Below are positions 49,032 to 59,245 of a stretch of 64,000 nucleotides of DNA, in pieces. How positions within the stretch are numbered: position 1 is the stretch's first letter; the number at the start of each line of letters is the position of its first letter. A program made the translations under genes and the position numbers. Source of the stretch: Nitrosophilus labii (GTDB lineage: Bacteria; Campylobacterota; Campylobacteria; Campylobacterales; Nitratiruptoraceae); the NCBI RefSeq assembly GCF_014466985.1, contig NZ_AP022826.1, positions 1,302,001 to 1,366,000 of the forward strand, written 5' to 3'. Below the pieces are notes generated by a model, which searched no databases, was not told the DNA's origin, and saw only the letters and a program-made list of their open reading frames with translations.

Positions 49032-49796
49032 TTAGAGTTTAAATCTTGTTTTGTCAAAAAACGTATCGTCGTGAATGTGTCTAAAGGAAGCTTTGATATA
49101 TTTCATAACGTCGGGAAATCTCTTTTCCAAATCTGCCACAAACTCTTTCATATTTTCCCTAACATAAGGCTCTTTTATATCAAACCTCATCGCAGGGCAC
49201 ATCTCGTCTCCGATCGCGAAAAAGTTATTTCTCTCCACAAAACCTCTTAGCTGTCGCTCTCTAACTTCTATCAATGGCCTTATAACATACAATCCTCTTT
49301 CCGTTTTGTAAATAGGCGGCATACTTCTCATCGCACCGTTATAAAACATATTCATAAAAAAACTCTCTACGGCATCGTCAAGATGATGTCCAAGAGCCAA
49401 CTTGTTAAAACCGTTGTTTAGAGCGTACGTATAAAGAGCGCCTCTTCTCATCCTTGAAAAAAAGCTGCAGTACGAAGAGTTTTTTCTTATTTTCTCTTTT
49501 GCTATATCAAAAATCTCAGTCTCGTAAACCTCATAATCTATACCAAACTCTTCGCAATGCTTTTTTAAATGTTCATAATTTTCCCCCATACCGTAACTGA
49601 CGGTAACCGCTTTAAAGTAGAAGTTATAAGGAGCTACTCTTTGTATATGTTTTAACGCATGTATTAACGTTAGAGAATCTTTTCCGCCGCTTAAACCGAC
49701 TAAGACTCTATCTCCATCTTTTAAAAGTTCAAACTCAAAGTTTGTTTTTGCTATCTGTTTGATTAACTTTTTAGTAAATTCCGCTCTTTTCATCAT
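49032..49796 (-). CDS. TtcA-like tRNA thiolation ATPase
   Basis: 254-aa PP-loop ATPase with SGGKDS at residues 36-41. TtcA makes 2-thiocytidine in tRNA using a 4Fe-4S cluster held by three cysteines. Here Cys110 (SYCSFFSRMRRG) and Cys200 (GDEMCPAMRFD) match two of them, but the second cysteine of the usual CxxC is Phe113. It sits where Cj0118 sits, after mtn, with a 4-nt overlap. The fold is certain; whether it is a true TtcA is less so. Confidence 0.8.
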   Translation of the reverse strand: MMKRAEFTKKLIKQIAKTNFEFELLKDGDRVLVGLSGGKDSLTLIHALKHIQRVAPYNFYFKAVTVSYGMGENYEHLKKHCEEFGIDYEVYETEIFDIAKEKIRKNSSYCSFFSRMRRGALYTYALNNGFNKLALGHHLDDAVESFFMNMFYNGAMRSMPPIYKTERGLYVIRPLIEVRERQLRGFVERNNFFAIGDEMCPAMRFDIKEPYVRENMKEFVADLEKRFPDVMKYIKASFRHIHDDTFFDKTRFKL

Positions 49797-50482
49797 ACCA
49801 TTTTATCAAGCATAGAGATTATAAAATCTGCACTTATTTTTGAAGAACTCTCTAAAAACTTATCAAAATCAAACCCTGCATCCATATCAGCCGCATCACT
49901 AATTGCTCTAAGTATAAAAAATGGAACGTCAAAGGCATCGCAAACAACGGCAACAGCTGCTCCTTCCATCTCCAAAGCGTCGGCACCGAAGGTTTTTTTG
50001 ATCCACTCTTTTCTCTCTAAGTTCGCTATAAACTGATCTCCTGTAGCTATAACTCCCTCTTTTAACAAGATATTTTTCTCTTTTGCCACCTCTTTAGCCA
50101 AAAAGAGAAGCTCGGCATCACTCTGGATAAAAACTTTACCCTCAGGTACAAAACCGTATGGATGGCCAAAAGCGGTTATGTCGAGGTCGTGCTGACAAAG
50201 CTTGGTTGCCGCTATTAGATCTCCTATTTTTAGCTCATCGTTAATAGCTCCTGCAACTCCACTAAAAAGAAGCTTTTGAGCTTTGAAATGCTGGATCATA
50301 ACCGAAGCGGTTAAAGAGGCAAAAACTTTCCCTATTTTACTATAGGCGATAACAACTTCCAATCCTTTATATTTTGCCTCATAATATCTATTGTTTGCCA
50401 CTTCAAAAGATTTTATATCTTTCATATAGGATAGTAACGGTTCTATCTCTTCCGGCATTGCTCCCATAATAGCTATTTTCAT
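49793..50482 (-). CDS. mtn: MTA/SAH nucleosidase (aminodeoxyfutalosine hydrolase type)
   Basis: Cleaves methylthioadenosine and S-adenosylhomocysteine; in Campylobacterota the same enzyme serves the futalosine menaquinone pathway. I start at the second ATG (50480-50482), giving 229 aa that begin MKIAIMGAMPEEIEPLLSYM, with GGGAG seven bases upstream; an extra in-frame ATG lies 12 nt earlier. Purine and ribose site motifs LFSGVAGA and ALEMEGAAVAVVC and catalytic Asp in RAISDAAD are present. It lies between fabD and the ttcA-like gene. Confidence 0.93.
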   Translation of the reverse strand: MKIAIMGAMPEEIEPLLSYMKDIKSFEVANNRYYEAKYKGLEVVIAYSKIGKVFASLTASVMIQHFKAQKLLFSGVAGAINDELKIGDLIAATKLCQHDLDITAFGHPYGFVPEGKVFIQSDAELLFLAKEVAKEKNILLKEGVIATGDQFIANLERKEWIKKTFGADALEMEGAAVAVVCDAFDVPFFILRAISDAADMDAGFDFDKFLESSSKISADFIISMLDKMV

Positions 50483-50516
50483 CTTAACTCCCAATCTTAA
50501 TCGATATCGATATTAA

Positions 50517-51446
50517 TTATCCTTCAAGCTCTTTTATAGCCTTTTCCATACTCTTCATATCAGTTACGCTTAGGGTAGGAACTTTAGTTAACCTTCTATT
50601 TAGCCCTTTTAAAACCGTGCCGCCAAACTCTAAAAAAGTGTCTGCTTCACTCTCTACATTTTTGATAGATTGTTTATATAAAACAGGTTCTACAAGTTGT
50701 CTATCAAGCAAAGAAAGAGCTTCATCTTTACTAGAGTACGGTTTTGCGGTTACGTTTGAGACGACGGGGGATATGAAGTTATCTTTTAAAAATCTATCCA
50801 AATATTCTTTTAAAGGCGCTCTTGCACTATCTAACAACGGACAGTGGCTAGCTACCGACATATTTAAAAGAACTGTTTTTCTAGAGCCGGCTTCTTTAAG
50901 TTTAGGCTCTATTGAAACTATATCCTCTTTTATACCGGCTAATACTATCTGACCTTCACTATTATAATTTGCCGGCCATACCTTTTTTCCCTCTTCCCTT
51001 GCCTCTTTGCAAATCTCTTCAACTTTTTCGTCATCTAGACCCAAAACCGCCAACATTGCAGCCTCTACTCCTTTTGAAGCCTGCTGCATAAATTTCCCTC
51101 TATTGTGAACGAGCTCAACCGCGTCTAAAACATCAAGTGCATCGACACTTGCTAATGCGCTAAACTCTCCCAAAGAGTGACCTAAAGAGTATTTAGGCTT
51201 TATCTCTACGGAAGAAGAGAAAATCTTTTGAGCAATCAAACTAACAAGCAGTATTGCCGGCTGAGTAAAATCGGTTTGAGATAGTTTATCATTCTCTTCA
51301 AACATCAACTTTTTAAAATCTATTTTTAGTCTATCGCTTGACTCTTCAATCAAATCTTTTGCTAGTTTACTATTTTCGTAAAAATCTTTTCCCATTCCGA
51401 AACTTTGGCTTCCTTGTCCCGGAAAAAGAAAAATAACGTTTTTCAT
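50517..51446 (-). CDS. fabD: Malonyl-CoA:ACP transacylase FabD
   Basis: Loads malonyl groups on acyl carrier protein for fatty acid synthesis. 309 aa, standard. The N-terminal FLFPGQGSQSFGMG and the nucleophile elbow GHSLGEFSAL with Ser91 are intact, and the catalytic His is in SVASHCPLL. Gene order mtn-fabD matches Campylobacter (Cj0117-Cj0116). The ATG overlaps the stop of the upstream regulator gene by 4 nt. Confidence 0.97.
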   Translation of the reverse strand: MKNVIFLFPGQGSQSFGMGKDFYENSKLAKDLIEESSDRLKIDFKKLMFEENDKLSQTDFTQPAILLVSLIAQKIFSSSVEIKPKYSLGHSLGEFSALASVDALDVLDAVELVHNRGKFMQQASKGVEAAMLAVLGLDDEKVEEICKEAREEGKKVWPANYNSEGQIVLAGIKEDIVSIEPKLKEAGSRKTVLLNMSVASHCPLLDSARAPLKEYLDRFLKDNFISPVVSNVTAKPYSSKDEALSLLDRQLVEPVLYKQSIKNVESEADTFLEFGGTVLKGLNRRLTKVPTLSVTDMKSMEKAIKELEG

Positions 51447-52219
51447 AACTTCTCCTCATAATCTTTAATCTTTTTTCTAAGAGTATTTCTGTTTAGCCCG
51501 AACATTTGAGCCATTTTAAGCTGACTTTTAAATTTTTTAAAACCGGCTTTGATCAAAGGAAGCTCATAAAGATATAAAAACTCTTTATAGTCGTTTTTCG
51601 TACCGATCTTTTCGAAAAGAAATTTTTCTATACACTCCATGATCTGATTATCTTCGATATTTTTAATAAAATAGTTGAAAAAAATAGATTTCTTAATCGA
51701 ATCTCCGTTTTCACTCAAATCAAACTCAATAGATGTTAAATCCATTTCTATTTCTTCAGAAAACACCTCTTGAGCCTCTTGCAAAAACTTTTTTGCCAAA
51801 GGCAAAATATCCTCTTTTCTTTCACTCAAAGGCGGCAGATAGATTTTTATAGGAAAAATTCGATCAATAATTTCACTTTTTGTCGTTTGATTTGATGTAG
51901 CGATAATTTTACTTTTTTTTGAGATAGAATCTAAAAAATGGAGATTTTTACACTGATCGATATTTAATATTATTACGTCGCTACTTTTTTCACTTATTTT
52001 ATCGATTTCATTTAAATCTTTTTTGATTATTGAAGCTTTTGGAGAGATATATCTGGCTAATGTCTCTTTACCTGAGCCTTTAGGCCCTTCTATCAAGACA
52101 TTGATATTTAAACTTTTTAATATATTTGCAGATTTGAGAGCCTCTTTTGAGGCCCTCGAATAAGCTATAAAATTAGCAACAGCCACCTGTACCACATCCG
52201 CAAGACTCATTAGGATCAA
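51443..52219 (-). CDS. NtrC-like AAA+/Fis protein lacking GAFTGA
   Basis: 258 aa. An AAA+ core with Walker A EGPKGSGKETLARYI (44-58), a Walker B-like VIILNIDQC and a sensor region IIATSNQTTKSEI is visible, but the GAFTGA loop needed to contact sigma-54 is absent and the domain is short. The C-terminus is a Fis helix-turn-helix (KMAQMFGLNRNTLRKKIKDYE). It probably binds DNA without activating sigma-54. It is inserted between slyD and fabD, which are adjacent in Campylobacter. The start is uncertain because the frame overlaps slyD by 47 nt. Confidence 0.75.
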   Translation of the reverse strand: MILMSLADVVQVAVANFIAYSRASKEALKSANILKSLNINVLIEGPKGSGKETLARYISPKASIIKKDLNEIDKISEKSSDVIILNIDQCKNLHFLDSISKKSKIIATSNQTTKSEIIDRIFPIKIYLPPLSERKEDILPLAKKFLQEAQEVFSEEIEMDLTSIEFDLSENGDSIKKSIFFNYFIKNIEDNQIMECIEKFLFEKIGTKNDYKEFLYLYELPLIKAGFKKFKSQLKMAQMFGLNRNTLRKKIKDYEEKL

Positions 52220-52679
52220 TAACCTGTCCAGTCATCGCCTCTTCCGGAGTCGCTTCTCTTATACCGATAATTTTTACTGTAAAAAGAAGATCTTTTCCGG
52301 CTAATGGATGGTTAAAATCTATCACAACCTCTTTATCATTGAAAGATTTTACTGTAACTTGAACTGTTTCACCATTTTCGCCCTGACCATAAAGAGTCAT
52401 TCCTTCTTGCAAATCTATCCCTGCAAACTGCTCTATTGGAAGAGTTTGTACCGCATTTTCATCTTTTTGTCCATAAGCCTCTTCCGCTTTAACTAATACA
52501 TCAGCCTCTTCATTTTCGTTCATCTCTTTGATCTTACTCTCAAGACCTGGAATGATTTGTCCCTTTCCAGTAATGAACTGTAAAGGTTTTTGCCCTCTGT
52601 TTGAGTCTATTATCTCGTTCGTAGTCGCATCTCTTACTTCATATTCCATAGATACAACTTTGTTATCTGCAATTGCCAT
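52173..52679 (-). CDS. slyD: FKBP-type peptidyl-prolyl isomerase SlyD
   Basis: 168-aa cytosolic prolyl isomerase and metallochaperone. The FKBP domain has GQIIPGLESKIKEM, the inserted IF domain spans about 70-130 and the FNHPLAGKDLLFTV segment is characteristic of SlyD. The C-terminal tail ESCGCGTGGCC is a cysteine-rich metal site, often for nickel delivery to hydrogenase or urease; hydrogenase would suit a vent chemolithotroph. It corresponds to Cj0115 by position. Confidence 0.93.
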   Translation of the reverse strand: MAIADNKVVSMEYEVRDATTNEIIDSNRGQKPLQFITGKGQIIPGLESKIKEMNENEEADVLVKAEEAYGQKDENAVQTLPIEQFAGIDLQEGMTLYGQGENGETVQVTVKSFNDKEVVIDFNHPLAGKDLLFTVKIIGIREATPEEAMTGQVIDPNESCGCGTGGCC

Positions 52680-52730
52680 TCGTAACCTTTCTTTTCTTTA
52701 GTTTAGACTTTTGATTTTATCAAAAATTTC

Positions 52731-52771
52731 TTGCAATAAAATTAATTTAATATTTTAGACTTTTATTGCAA
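52731..52771. terminator. Inverted repeat at the end of the tol-pal run
   Basis: 11-bp perfect arms TTGCAATAAAA (52731-52741) and TTTTATTGCAA (52761-52771) with a 19-nt loop. It overlaps the last codons of cpoB and is followed by T-rich sequence, so it may end the tol-pal-cpoB transcript before slyD. Confidence 0.4.
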
Positions 52772-53680
52772 TTTTTTTAAATTATTTTTCGCTATTTTTG
52801 CAGCTTTAGTTTTAGGAAACTTTTTAATCAAATTTTCATAAAAGATTTTAGCTTGCTTTTTTTCTCCCAACTTTTCTAAAGATACTGCTGTATGTAGCAT
52901 CAAAGTAGGCATAAACGAAGATTTTGAATAAAGCGAAGCACTTTTTTTATAATACTTCACAGCGCAATCATACCTCTTTTGATAAAAACAAATCTCGCCG
53001 ATATAGTAAGAAGAGGTAGCAGGTTTATAATGTTTTTTGATAGAAACCTCAAAATACTCTTTAGCTAAGTCATACTTTTTTTCCCTAAAAAGCCTCTTTG
53101 CTTCTTTAAATACGTAGGCTCCACTTTTGGACATCAAAGAGTTTTTTTGTTGCAATTTTTTTATAGAGGTTATTTTTTTATCTATATATGAGTATATACC
53201 ATCCATCTCTTTTTTAAACTCTTCTTTGCTAATATATGAGTTATTGATGTTGTCTATTAAAGAGGTTAACTCTTTTAAGACACTCTTTATCTGCTCATAA
53301 TTCTCTTTTTGCAAAGTCACTGTTTTGTTTAAATCCTCACTTAAACTCTTTATCTCGTTTTGAAGTTCATCTTTATCGGACTCTTTATCTTTAAGAAACT
53401 TTTCAAACTTCAATCTTAAATTGTTTAGATTCGTATCGACGCCTTCAACTATACTTCTTAATCCTTCAACTTTCTCTTCTAATTCTTGTATCTTTGAAGA
53501 ATTTACAATGCTCTCTTTTTTAAGTCTCTCTATCTCTTTTTTGTTTTGAAGTATATATTTTTCAGTAGTAGTTAGACCATAGGGAGTTGGGCTATCTAAA
53601 TTTCCAGCTTCAAAAGCGGATGGTTCATTCGCAAACAGAGAGAGGGAAAAAAGAAGAGATATAATGATATTTTTTTTCAT
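52763..53680 (-). CDS. cpoB: Cell division coordinator CpoB/YbgF-like TPR protein
   Basis: 305 aa, periplasmic. A signal peptide (KKNIIISLLFSLSLFA) is followed by a long coiled coil (about 40-170) and C-terminal TPR repeats (about 190-300: AYVFKEAKRLFREKKYDLAKEYF, SSYYIGEICFYQKRYDCAVKYY). It links Tol-Pal function to septal peptidoglycan synthesis. It follows pal with a 19-bp gap, as in Campylobacter (Cj0114). Confidence 0.88.
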   Translation of the reverse strand: MKKNIIISLLFSLSLFANEPSAFEAGNLDSPTPYGLTTTEKYILQNKKEIERLKKESIVNSSKIQELEEKVEGLRSIVEGVDTNLNNLRLKFEKFLKDKESDKDELQNEIKSLSEDLNKTVTLQKENYEQIKSVLKELTSLIDNINNSYISKEEFKKEMDGIYSYIDKKITSIKKLQQKNSLMSKSGAYVFKEAKRLFREKKYDLAKEYFEVSIKKHYKPATSSYYIGEICFYQKRYDCAVKYYKKSASLYSKSSFMPTLMLHTAVSLEKLGEKKQAKIFYENLIKKFPKTKAAKIAKNNLKKLQ

Positions 53681-53699
53681 TTTCTTCCCTCATTCACAA

Positions 53700-54269
53700 T
53701 TAAGGCAAAAGCGTAAATTCAACTCTTCTGTTTTTTTGCCAGCAAGCTCTGTTATGTTCCGTACATACAGGATTGCTTTCTCCGTAACTAATCAATGTCA
53801 TTCTATCTTTCTCAATACCTCTAGCAGCAAGCGCATCTCTTACGGTTTTTGCTCTTTTAAGACCTAAAGCATAATTGTATTCGTCGGTTCCCCACTCGTC
53901 ACAGTTTCCTTCAATTCTTATTTTAAACTCTTTGGCATCCTCACGACTAAAAAGCTTTGCATCAAAATCAACGTTTTCAACCTGATCAGCTCTTATATTG
54001 TATTTATCAAAATCAAAATAGATCTTTTTAGCTTCAGACTCTACAGCTTTCATCTTTTGTATTTTTATCTCTTGTTCACTCAAAGTCTCTAACGTTCCGC
54101 TCTCTGGAGACACTTCTGAAATACCTTCTCCTTCAGTCACAGTAGTTGCCTGCTCTTCTTGAACCTGCTGAGTCTGCTCTGTTGGCGTTTCTATCTCTAC
54201 ACTTTTTTTTGCACAACCTCCAAAAATCAAAGCAGCCGCAAATAAACCGATCATTAAACTATTTCTCAT
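53700..54269 (-). CDS. pal: Peptidoglycan-associated lipoprotein Pal
   Basis: 189-aa outer-membrane lipoprotein with an OmpA-like peptidoglycan-binding domain. The lipobox is LIFGGC with Cys19. A Glu/Thr/Gln-rich linker covers about 25-75. The OmpA domain carries FKIRIEGNCDEWGTDEYNYALGLKRA, with an Asn-Cys variant of the usual GHTDxxGT. This variant is known from Campylobacterota Pal proteins. It tethers the outer membrane to the wall together with TolB. Confidence 0.95.
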   Translation of the reverse strand: MRNSLMIGLFAAALIFGGCAKKSVEIETPTEQTQQVQEEQATTVTEGEGISEVSPESGTLETLSEQEIKIQKMKAVESEAKKIYFDFDKYNIRADQVENVDFDAKLFSREDAKEFKIRIEGNCDEWGTDEYNYALGLKRAKTVRDALAARGIEKDRMTLISYGESNPVCTEHNRACWQKNRRVEFTLLP

Positions 54270-54339
54270 TATTTCTCCTTCTCAAAAAACTTTTTTTTAT
54301 TTTACCACTATTTTTCTTAAGTACACCTCTACCTCATCC

Positions 54340-55596
54340 TTACCAATCTATAGATTGGATTTTACCCACTTTTAAAGGATATAGATAACTTTTATTATAG
54401 TTTAGTCTAATTATACCGAGAGCACTTTGATTTTTTAGATGTTTTATGTAAAGTATCGTTTCTCCATCTACGGAAAATCTAGGAAACTGATTGACTCCGG
54501 TAGCCGTTAACCTTCTTATATAATCGCTTTTAGTCGAAATCAAATATAGATTGAAAATATTTTTTCCAAACTCATTGTCCGTTTCCCTACTTGAATATAC
54601 GATATAGTGTCCATATGCCGAACAAGAACTGTTATTTTTTCCGTGATACACAAGTCTTTCAACGGCGCTTCCCTCTATCGATTTTGCAAAAATGTTTGGA
54701 TATCCCAACCTATCAGATATAAAAACAACTCTTTTGTCGTTTTCTATAAAGTTTCCATTAACATCAATCCCAGGATATCTTGTCACTCTTTTTAATCTTT
54801 TCGTTCTCAAATCGTAAATATAAATATCCGGTTGATAGCTAGGCGCCATAGTAACAAGAAGTTTTTTCCCGTCTTTACTAACATCGGAACATACTATCAT
54901 ACCTTCACTAGAGAGAATCTTTTTTCTCTCGCCTGTATATAGATTTACTCTGTATAGAGTCGGTTTTCTCTCGTAAGCCGTATAATAAAAAGTTCTTTGG
55001 TTTTTATCACCCCATTTAGGAAAGACATTTAGTCCACCCTTAATAATCGTTTTTTGATACGTTAAAGTATAGTCGCTCACAACAATTTCTGCATTTTTAG
55101 CGGAAGTATATTTTGAAAAGATCACAAATCTTCTCATCCAATCGACTGGTGGAGCGCCTATGTAATCATTGATATCACATGCTATTTTATGTGCTAAAAA
55201 GGGATATCTTTTGATATCGTTAATTTTATATGTTTTCTGAAAGGCTATCTCTGAAGTTTTAATATTAAAAAGTTTAACTCTAGACAATAAACTTCCATAA
55301 TCATCAAAAGTAAGTTCAAATCTAACTATCAAATCGTTATTTGGATATTTAGAAAAATCAAAAGATGTATCAAATATAGCTGTTCTATAACTCTCATCCA
55401 CATTAAAATGAGAAGTTACCTTCAAATCGGCTACTAAAAGTTTGAAAAACTTTTTGTTAATAGAATCGCTAAAAATCGCTGAAGCGTCTTCAACACTAAT
55501 TAGAGGTTTTTTTTCTACCTCTTTGATTATTTCCATTGTTAAATCTTTTGAAAAAAGAGCGATAGAAAAAAATATCAGTAGTAAGATTCTTACCAT
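54340..55596 (-). CDS. tolB: Tol-Pal translocation protein TolB
   Basis: Periplasmic beta-propeller protein that binds Pal. I start at the ATG 55594-55596 (AAAGG ribosome-binding site six bases upstream), which puts the signal peptide MVRILLLIFFSIALFSKD at the N-terminus; an in-frame ATG 39 nt earlier adds an unlikely hydrophilic extension. 418 aa. Propeller repeats are recognisable (SKDGKKLLVTMAPSYQPDIYIYD, ENDKRVVFISDRLGYPNIF). It is followed by pal after 70 bp. Confidence 0.93.
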   Translation of the reverse strand: MVRILLLIFFSIALFSKDLTMEIIKEVEKKPLISVEDASAIFSDSINKKFFKLLVADLKVTSHFNVDESYRTAIFDTSFDFSKYPNNDLIVRFELTFDDYGSLLSRVKLFNIKTSEIAFQKTYKINDIKRYPFLAHKIACDINDYIGAPPVDWMRRFVIFSKYTSAKNAEIVVSDYTLTYQKTIIKGGLNVFPKWGDKNQRTFYYTAYERKPTLYRVNLYTGERKKILSSEGMIVCSDVSKDGKKLLVTMAPSYQPDIYIYDLRTKRLKRVTRYPGIDVNGNFIENDKRVVFISDRLGYPNIFAKSIEGSAVERLVYHGKNNSSCSAYGHYIVYSSRETDNEFGKNIFNLYLISTKSDYIRRLTATGVNQFPRFSVDGETILYIKHLKNQSALGIIRLNYNKSYLYPLKVGKIQSIDW

Positions 55597-55679
55597 TTCG
55601 TACCTTTCTTTATGGTTGATGGAGATTAAGTTCAAAAAAAATATATTAACAAATCAAGTAAAAGTATTATATATTAATT

Positions 55680-56435
55680 TTACTCTTTTGCTTCAAAAAA
55701 TACCGTTATCTCTTTTTTTCCCTCTTTTGGTTGAGGAAATTTTTTAGTTTTTAAATATTCTAGATATTCTACCAATTCTTTGTTAAAAGTTTCACTACTT
55801 GAAAAAAATATAATATTATAATCAAAATTGCCATTAAAATCGATTTTTATCATTACTTTGGCTCTATTGCCGGCGCTCTCTTGCGAAGGAAGCCAATATT
55901 TATATAATATTTCATATATTTTAGATAGATAAGGATCATCTTCGCCATTCACAGCTTCTATATTGGACTTTGCTAAAACACGGCTAACGTCTTTTATGTT
56001 CATTTTTTTCAAGATCTCTTGCGCTGATTCAGTTCTTCTGATATTTTGACCTTTAAACCTGCTAGGCGGAGTAGAACTTTTTTTGGTAGATTTTACTATC
56101 TTTTTTTTACTCTTCTTTGGTGTTTTAATCGTGGAAAAAAGTTTTGCAATATCCACTTCATCTTTAGGACTTTTAGAACCAACTCTTTTTTTTACTTTTT
56201 GTTTTTTATTTTTTACCGGTTTTTCACTCTTTTTTATCTTATCTTTTTTCTGTTCTATAATCTTTTTAAATTTTGGCGCCTCTACAAGTGATACCTCTAC
56301 ACTTTTTTGTTTAATAGTAAATTTCTTTAACGTTTCTTGAGTTTTAAGAAAATATAACAAAACAGCTAAAAAAACAGCAATATAAATAGCAATAGATACG
56401 GCACCTGAAATTAAAAAAAGCTTTTTGTTATCCAT
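55680..56435 (-). CDS. TolA/TonB-like periplasm-spanning protein
   Basis: 251 aa. One N-terminal membrane helix (about 9-30), a long Lys-rich linker (about 55-130) and a small C-terminal TonB/TolA-type domain (ILYKYWLPSQESAGNRAKVMIKIDFNGNF). It conveys energy from TolQ-TolR across the periplasm to TolB-Pal. The C-terminal domain looks TonB-like, as in Cj0111; the tolQR-tolB-pal context argues for TolA function. It overlaps tolR by 8 nt. Confidence 0.85.
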   Translation of the reverse strand: MDNKKLFLISGAVSIAIYIAVFLAVLLYFLKTQETLKKFTIKQKSVEVSLVEAPKFKKIIEQKKDKIKKSEKPVKNKKQKVKKRVGSKSPKDEVDIAKLFSTIKTPKKSKKKIVKSTKKSSTPPSRFKGQNIRRTESAQEILKKMNIKDVSRVLAKSNIEAVNGEDDPYLSKIYEILYKYWLPSQESAGNRAKVMIKIDFNGNFDYNIIFFSSSETFNKELVEYLEYLKTKKFPQPKEGKKEITVFFEAKE

Positions 56436-56817
56436 CTGTTACCAAAGACACCTTAGCAAAGCCGGCTTCTTTCACGGTTTTTAAAACAAACATAACATCA
56501 CCGTAAGACAAAGATTTGTCTGCTCTGATATAAACGGGAGATTTTTTATCATATTTTGAAGCTATTAATATAAAATTATCTGCAAAATTGTTAAAATTGA
56601 ATCTATCTTTCTTAAGATAAATAATCTTTTTTTTATCTACTCTGATCTCTAAGGACTCACTTTTTTGAAGAACCTTAGTTTTTGAGCCTTTAGGAAGCTC
56701 TATAAGTTCTTCATAAATTAACGCAGGAGTAGTAACCATCAGTATAGCAAGCATTACTAGCATCACATCAACTAAAGGAGTAATATTTAAATCCGGTTTT
56801 TCTTCCCAGTTAAACAT
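56428..56817 (-). CDS. tolR: TolR/ExbD-type proton channel protein
   Basis: 129-aa inner-membrane protein with one N-terminal helix holding the essential Asp in NITPLVDVMLVMLAILMV, followed by a periplasmic domain ending SYGDVMFVLKTVKEAGFAKVSLVTDG. With TolQ it turns proton flow into movement of the TolA-like protein. It begins 5 bp after tolQ. ExbD is the alternative name, since the two families are close. Confidence 0.92.
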   Translation of the reverse strand: MFNWEEKPDLNITPLVDVMLVMLAILMVTTPALIYEELIELPKGSKTKVLQKSESLEIRVDKKKIIYLKKDRFNFNNFADNFILIASKYDKKSPVYIRADKSLSYGDVMFVLKTVKEAGFAKVSLVTDG

Positions 56818-56822
56818 ATTAC

Positions 56823-57389
56823 CTACTTTGAAAGTAACAGATCACTTTGCATCTGTATATAAGAGATTAGTTCGAAACCTTTTCTTTTTAAAAATAGATG
56901 ATATGAATAAGCAAATATTGCTACAAATATACCTGCCGCCGTAGCAACTAAAGCTTCACCTATCGCGGGTGCGATTACACCAATAGATGCCTTTGAAGTA
57001 CCAAGCATGGAAAAAGCTTCCAAAATAGATATAACCGTACCAAATAATCCTATAAAAGGAGAGGTTGATGCAGCTACTGATAGAAAAGTCAATCCTTTAG
57101 TAGCCTCTTTTGTAGCGGCAAATTTACAAAAATCGGCAAGTTCTTTACCCTCTTTGCCTATCTCTTTAAAACATTTTGAGAGAACTGAATCGGGAGAGGG
57201 TTTCTTTGCACCCATCATTAACGATTTTAGTGATATATCCTCGTGCTTAATCCATTTTTTTAATGAAAAATATCTATATATAAAGACCCAGTTAATAATG
57301 ATAAAATACAACGATAGCAGAACTAGTACTGCTATCGTGATAGAGCTACTTCTAGAGAGATAATCTAAAAAAACATCTATAGTATTCAT
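56823..57389 (-). CDS. tolQ: TolQ/ExbB-type proton channel protein
   Basis: 188-aa inner-membrane protein with three membrane helices: about 15-38, 98-122 and 140-165. The pair TFLSVAASTSPFIGLFGTVISILEAF and APAIGEALVATAAGIFVAIFAY is the MotA/TolQ/ExbB signature. It forms the pentameric channel with TolR. Its ATG overlaps the atpC stop by one base, so the tol genes are linked to the ATP synthase operon, as in Campylobacter. Confidence 0.92.
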   Translation of the reverse strand: MNTIDVFLDYLSRSSSITIAVLVLLSLYFIIINWVFIYRYFSLKKWIKHEDISLKSLMMGAKKPSPDSVLSKCFKEIGKEGKELADFCKFAATKEATKGLTFLSVAASTSPFIGLFGTVISILEAFSMLGTSKASIGVIAPAIGEALVATAAGIFVAIFAYSYHLFLKRKGFELISYIQMQSDLLLSK

Positions 57390-57778
57390 TAAAGATTCTT
57401 AGCTGCTTTTTCAATTCTCGCTTCTACAGTAGCTAAAGCTGCTTTATTTTCGCTAGCTTTTTCAACTAATTCTTTGGCCTCTTGTATCGCTTTTGCGATT
57501 TCACTTTCAGTATCGCCCGCTAACGCTACGGCGCTATCAACTAACACTGTAGCTTTATTTTCGTCAACTTTTACATGACCCCAGTTTATAACAATAGACT
57601 CTTTTTTCCCGTCTGCTTTTTCAAACTCGATAACTCCGGGCTTTAAAAGAGAAAGTAGTGAAGCATGTTTTGGCAATACTCCAAATTCACCCTCTTCACC
57701 TGGAAAAGTAACATTTTTTACGTCCCCGTCAAAGATTTGTCCTTGAGGAGTGACGATTTCTAATTTTAATGTTTCCAT
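57389..57778 (-). CDS. atpC: ATP synthase epsilon subunit
   Basis: 129-aa central-stalk subunit that regulates F1. The N-terminal beta sandwich starts LKLEIVTPQGQIFDGDVKNVTFPGEEGEFGVLPKH; the C-terminal helical pair begins near residue 90. Last atp gene of the run. A hairpin lies in the 35-bp gap after atpD. Confidence 0.96.
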   Translation of the reverse strand: METLKLEIVTPQGQIFDGDVKNVTFPGEEGEFGVLPKHASLLSLLKPGVIEFEKADGKKESIVINWGHVKVDENKATVLVDSAVALAGDTESEIAKAIQEAKELVEKASENKAALATVEARIEKAAKNL

Positions 57779-57793
57779 TAAAATCCTTTATAA

Positions 57794-57813
57794 AAGCAAA
57801 GCAGGAGCTTTGC

Positions 57814-57815
<2 letters not shown>
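57794..57815 (-). promoter_or_regulatory. Hairpin between atpD and atpC
   Basis: 9-bp perfect stem AAGCAAAGC / GCTTTGCTT with a 4-nt loop, touching the atpD stop codon. It could lower downstream transcript or slow ribosomes so that atpC, needed at one copy per complex, is made less than atpD. This is inference. Confidence 0.4.
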
Positions 57816-59226
<1,411 letters not shown>

Positions 59227-59245
59227 TCATATCTCCTTAGATTTC

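Noticed and set aside
48991-49041. 16-codon plus-strand frame starting MEEHIVVEDL after the cas operon
   Set aside because: Very short, no ribosome-binding site, overlaps the end of the ttcA-like gene on the other strand.
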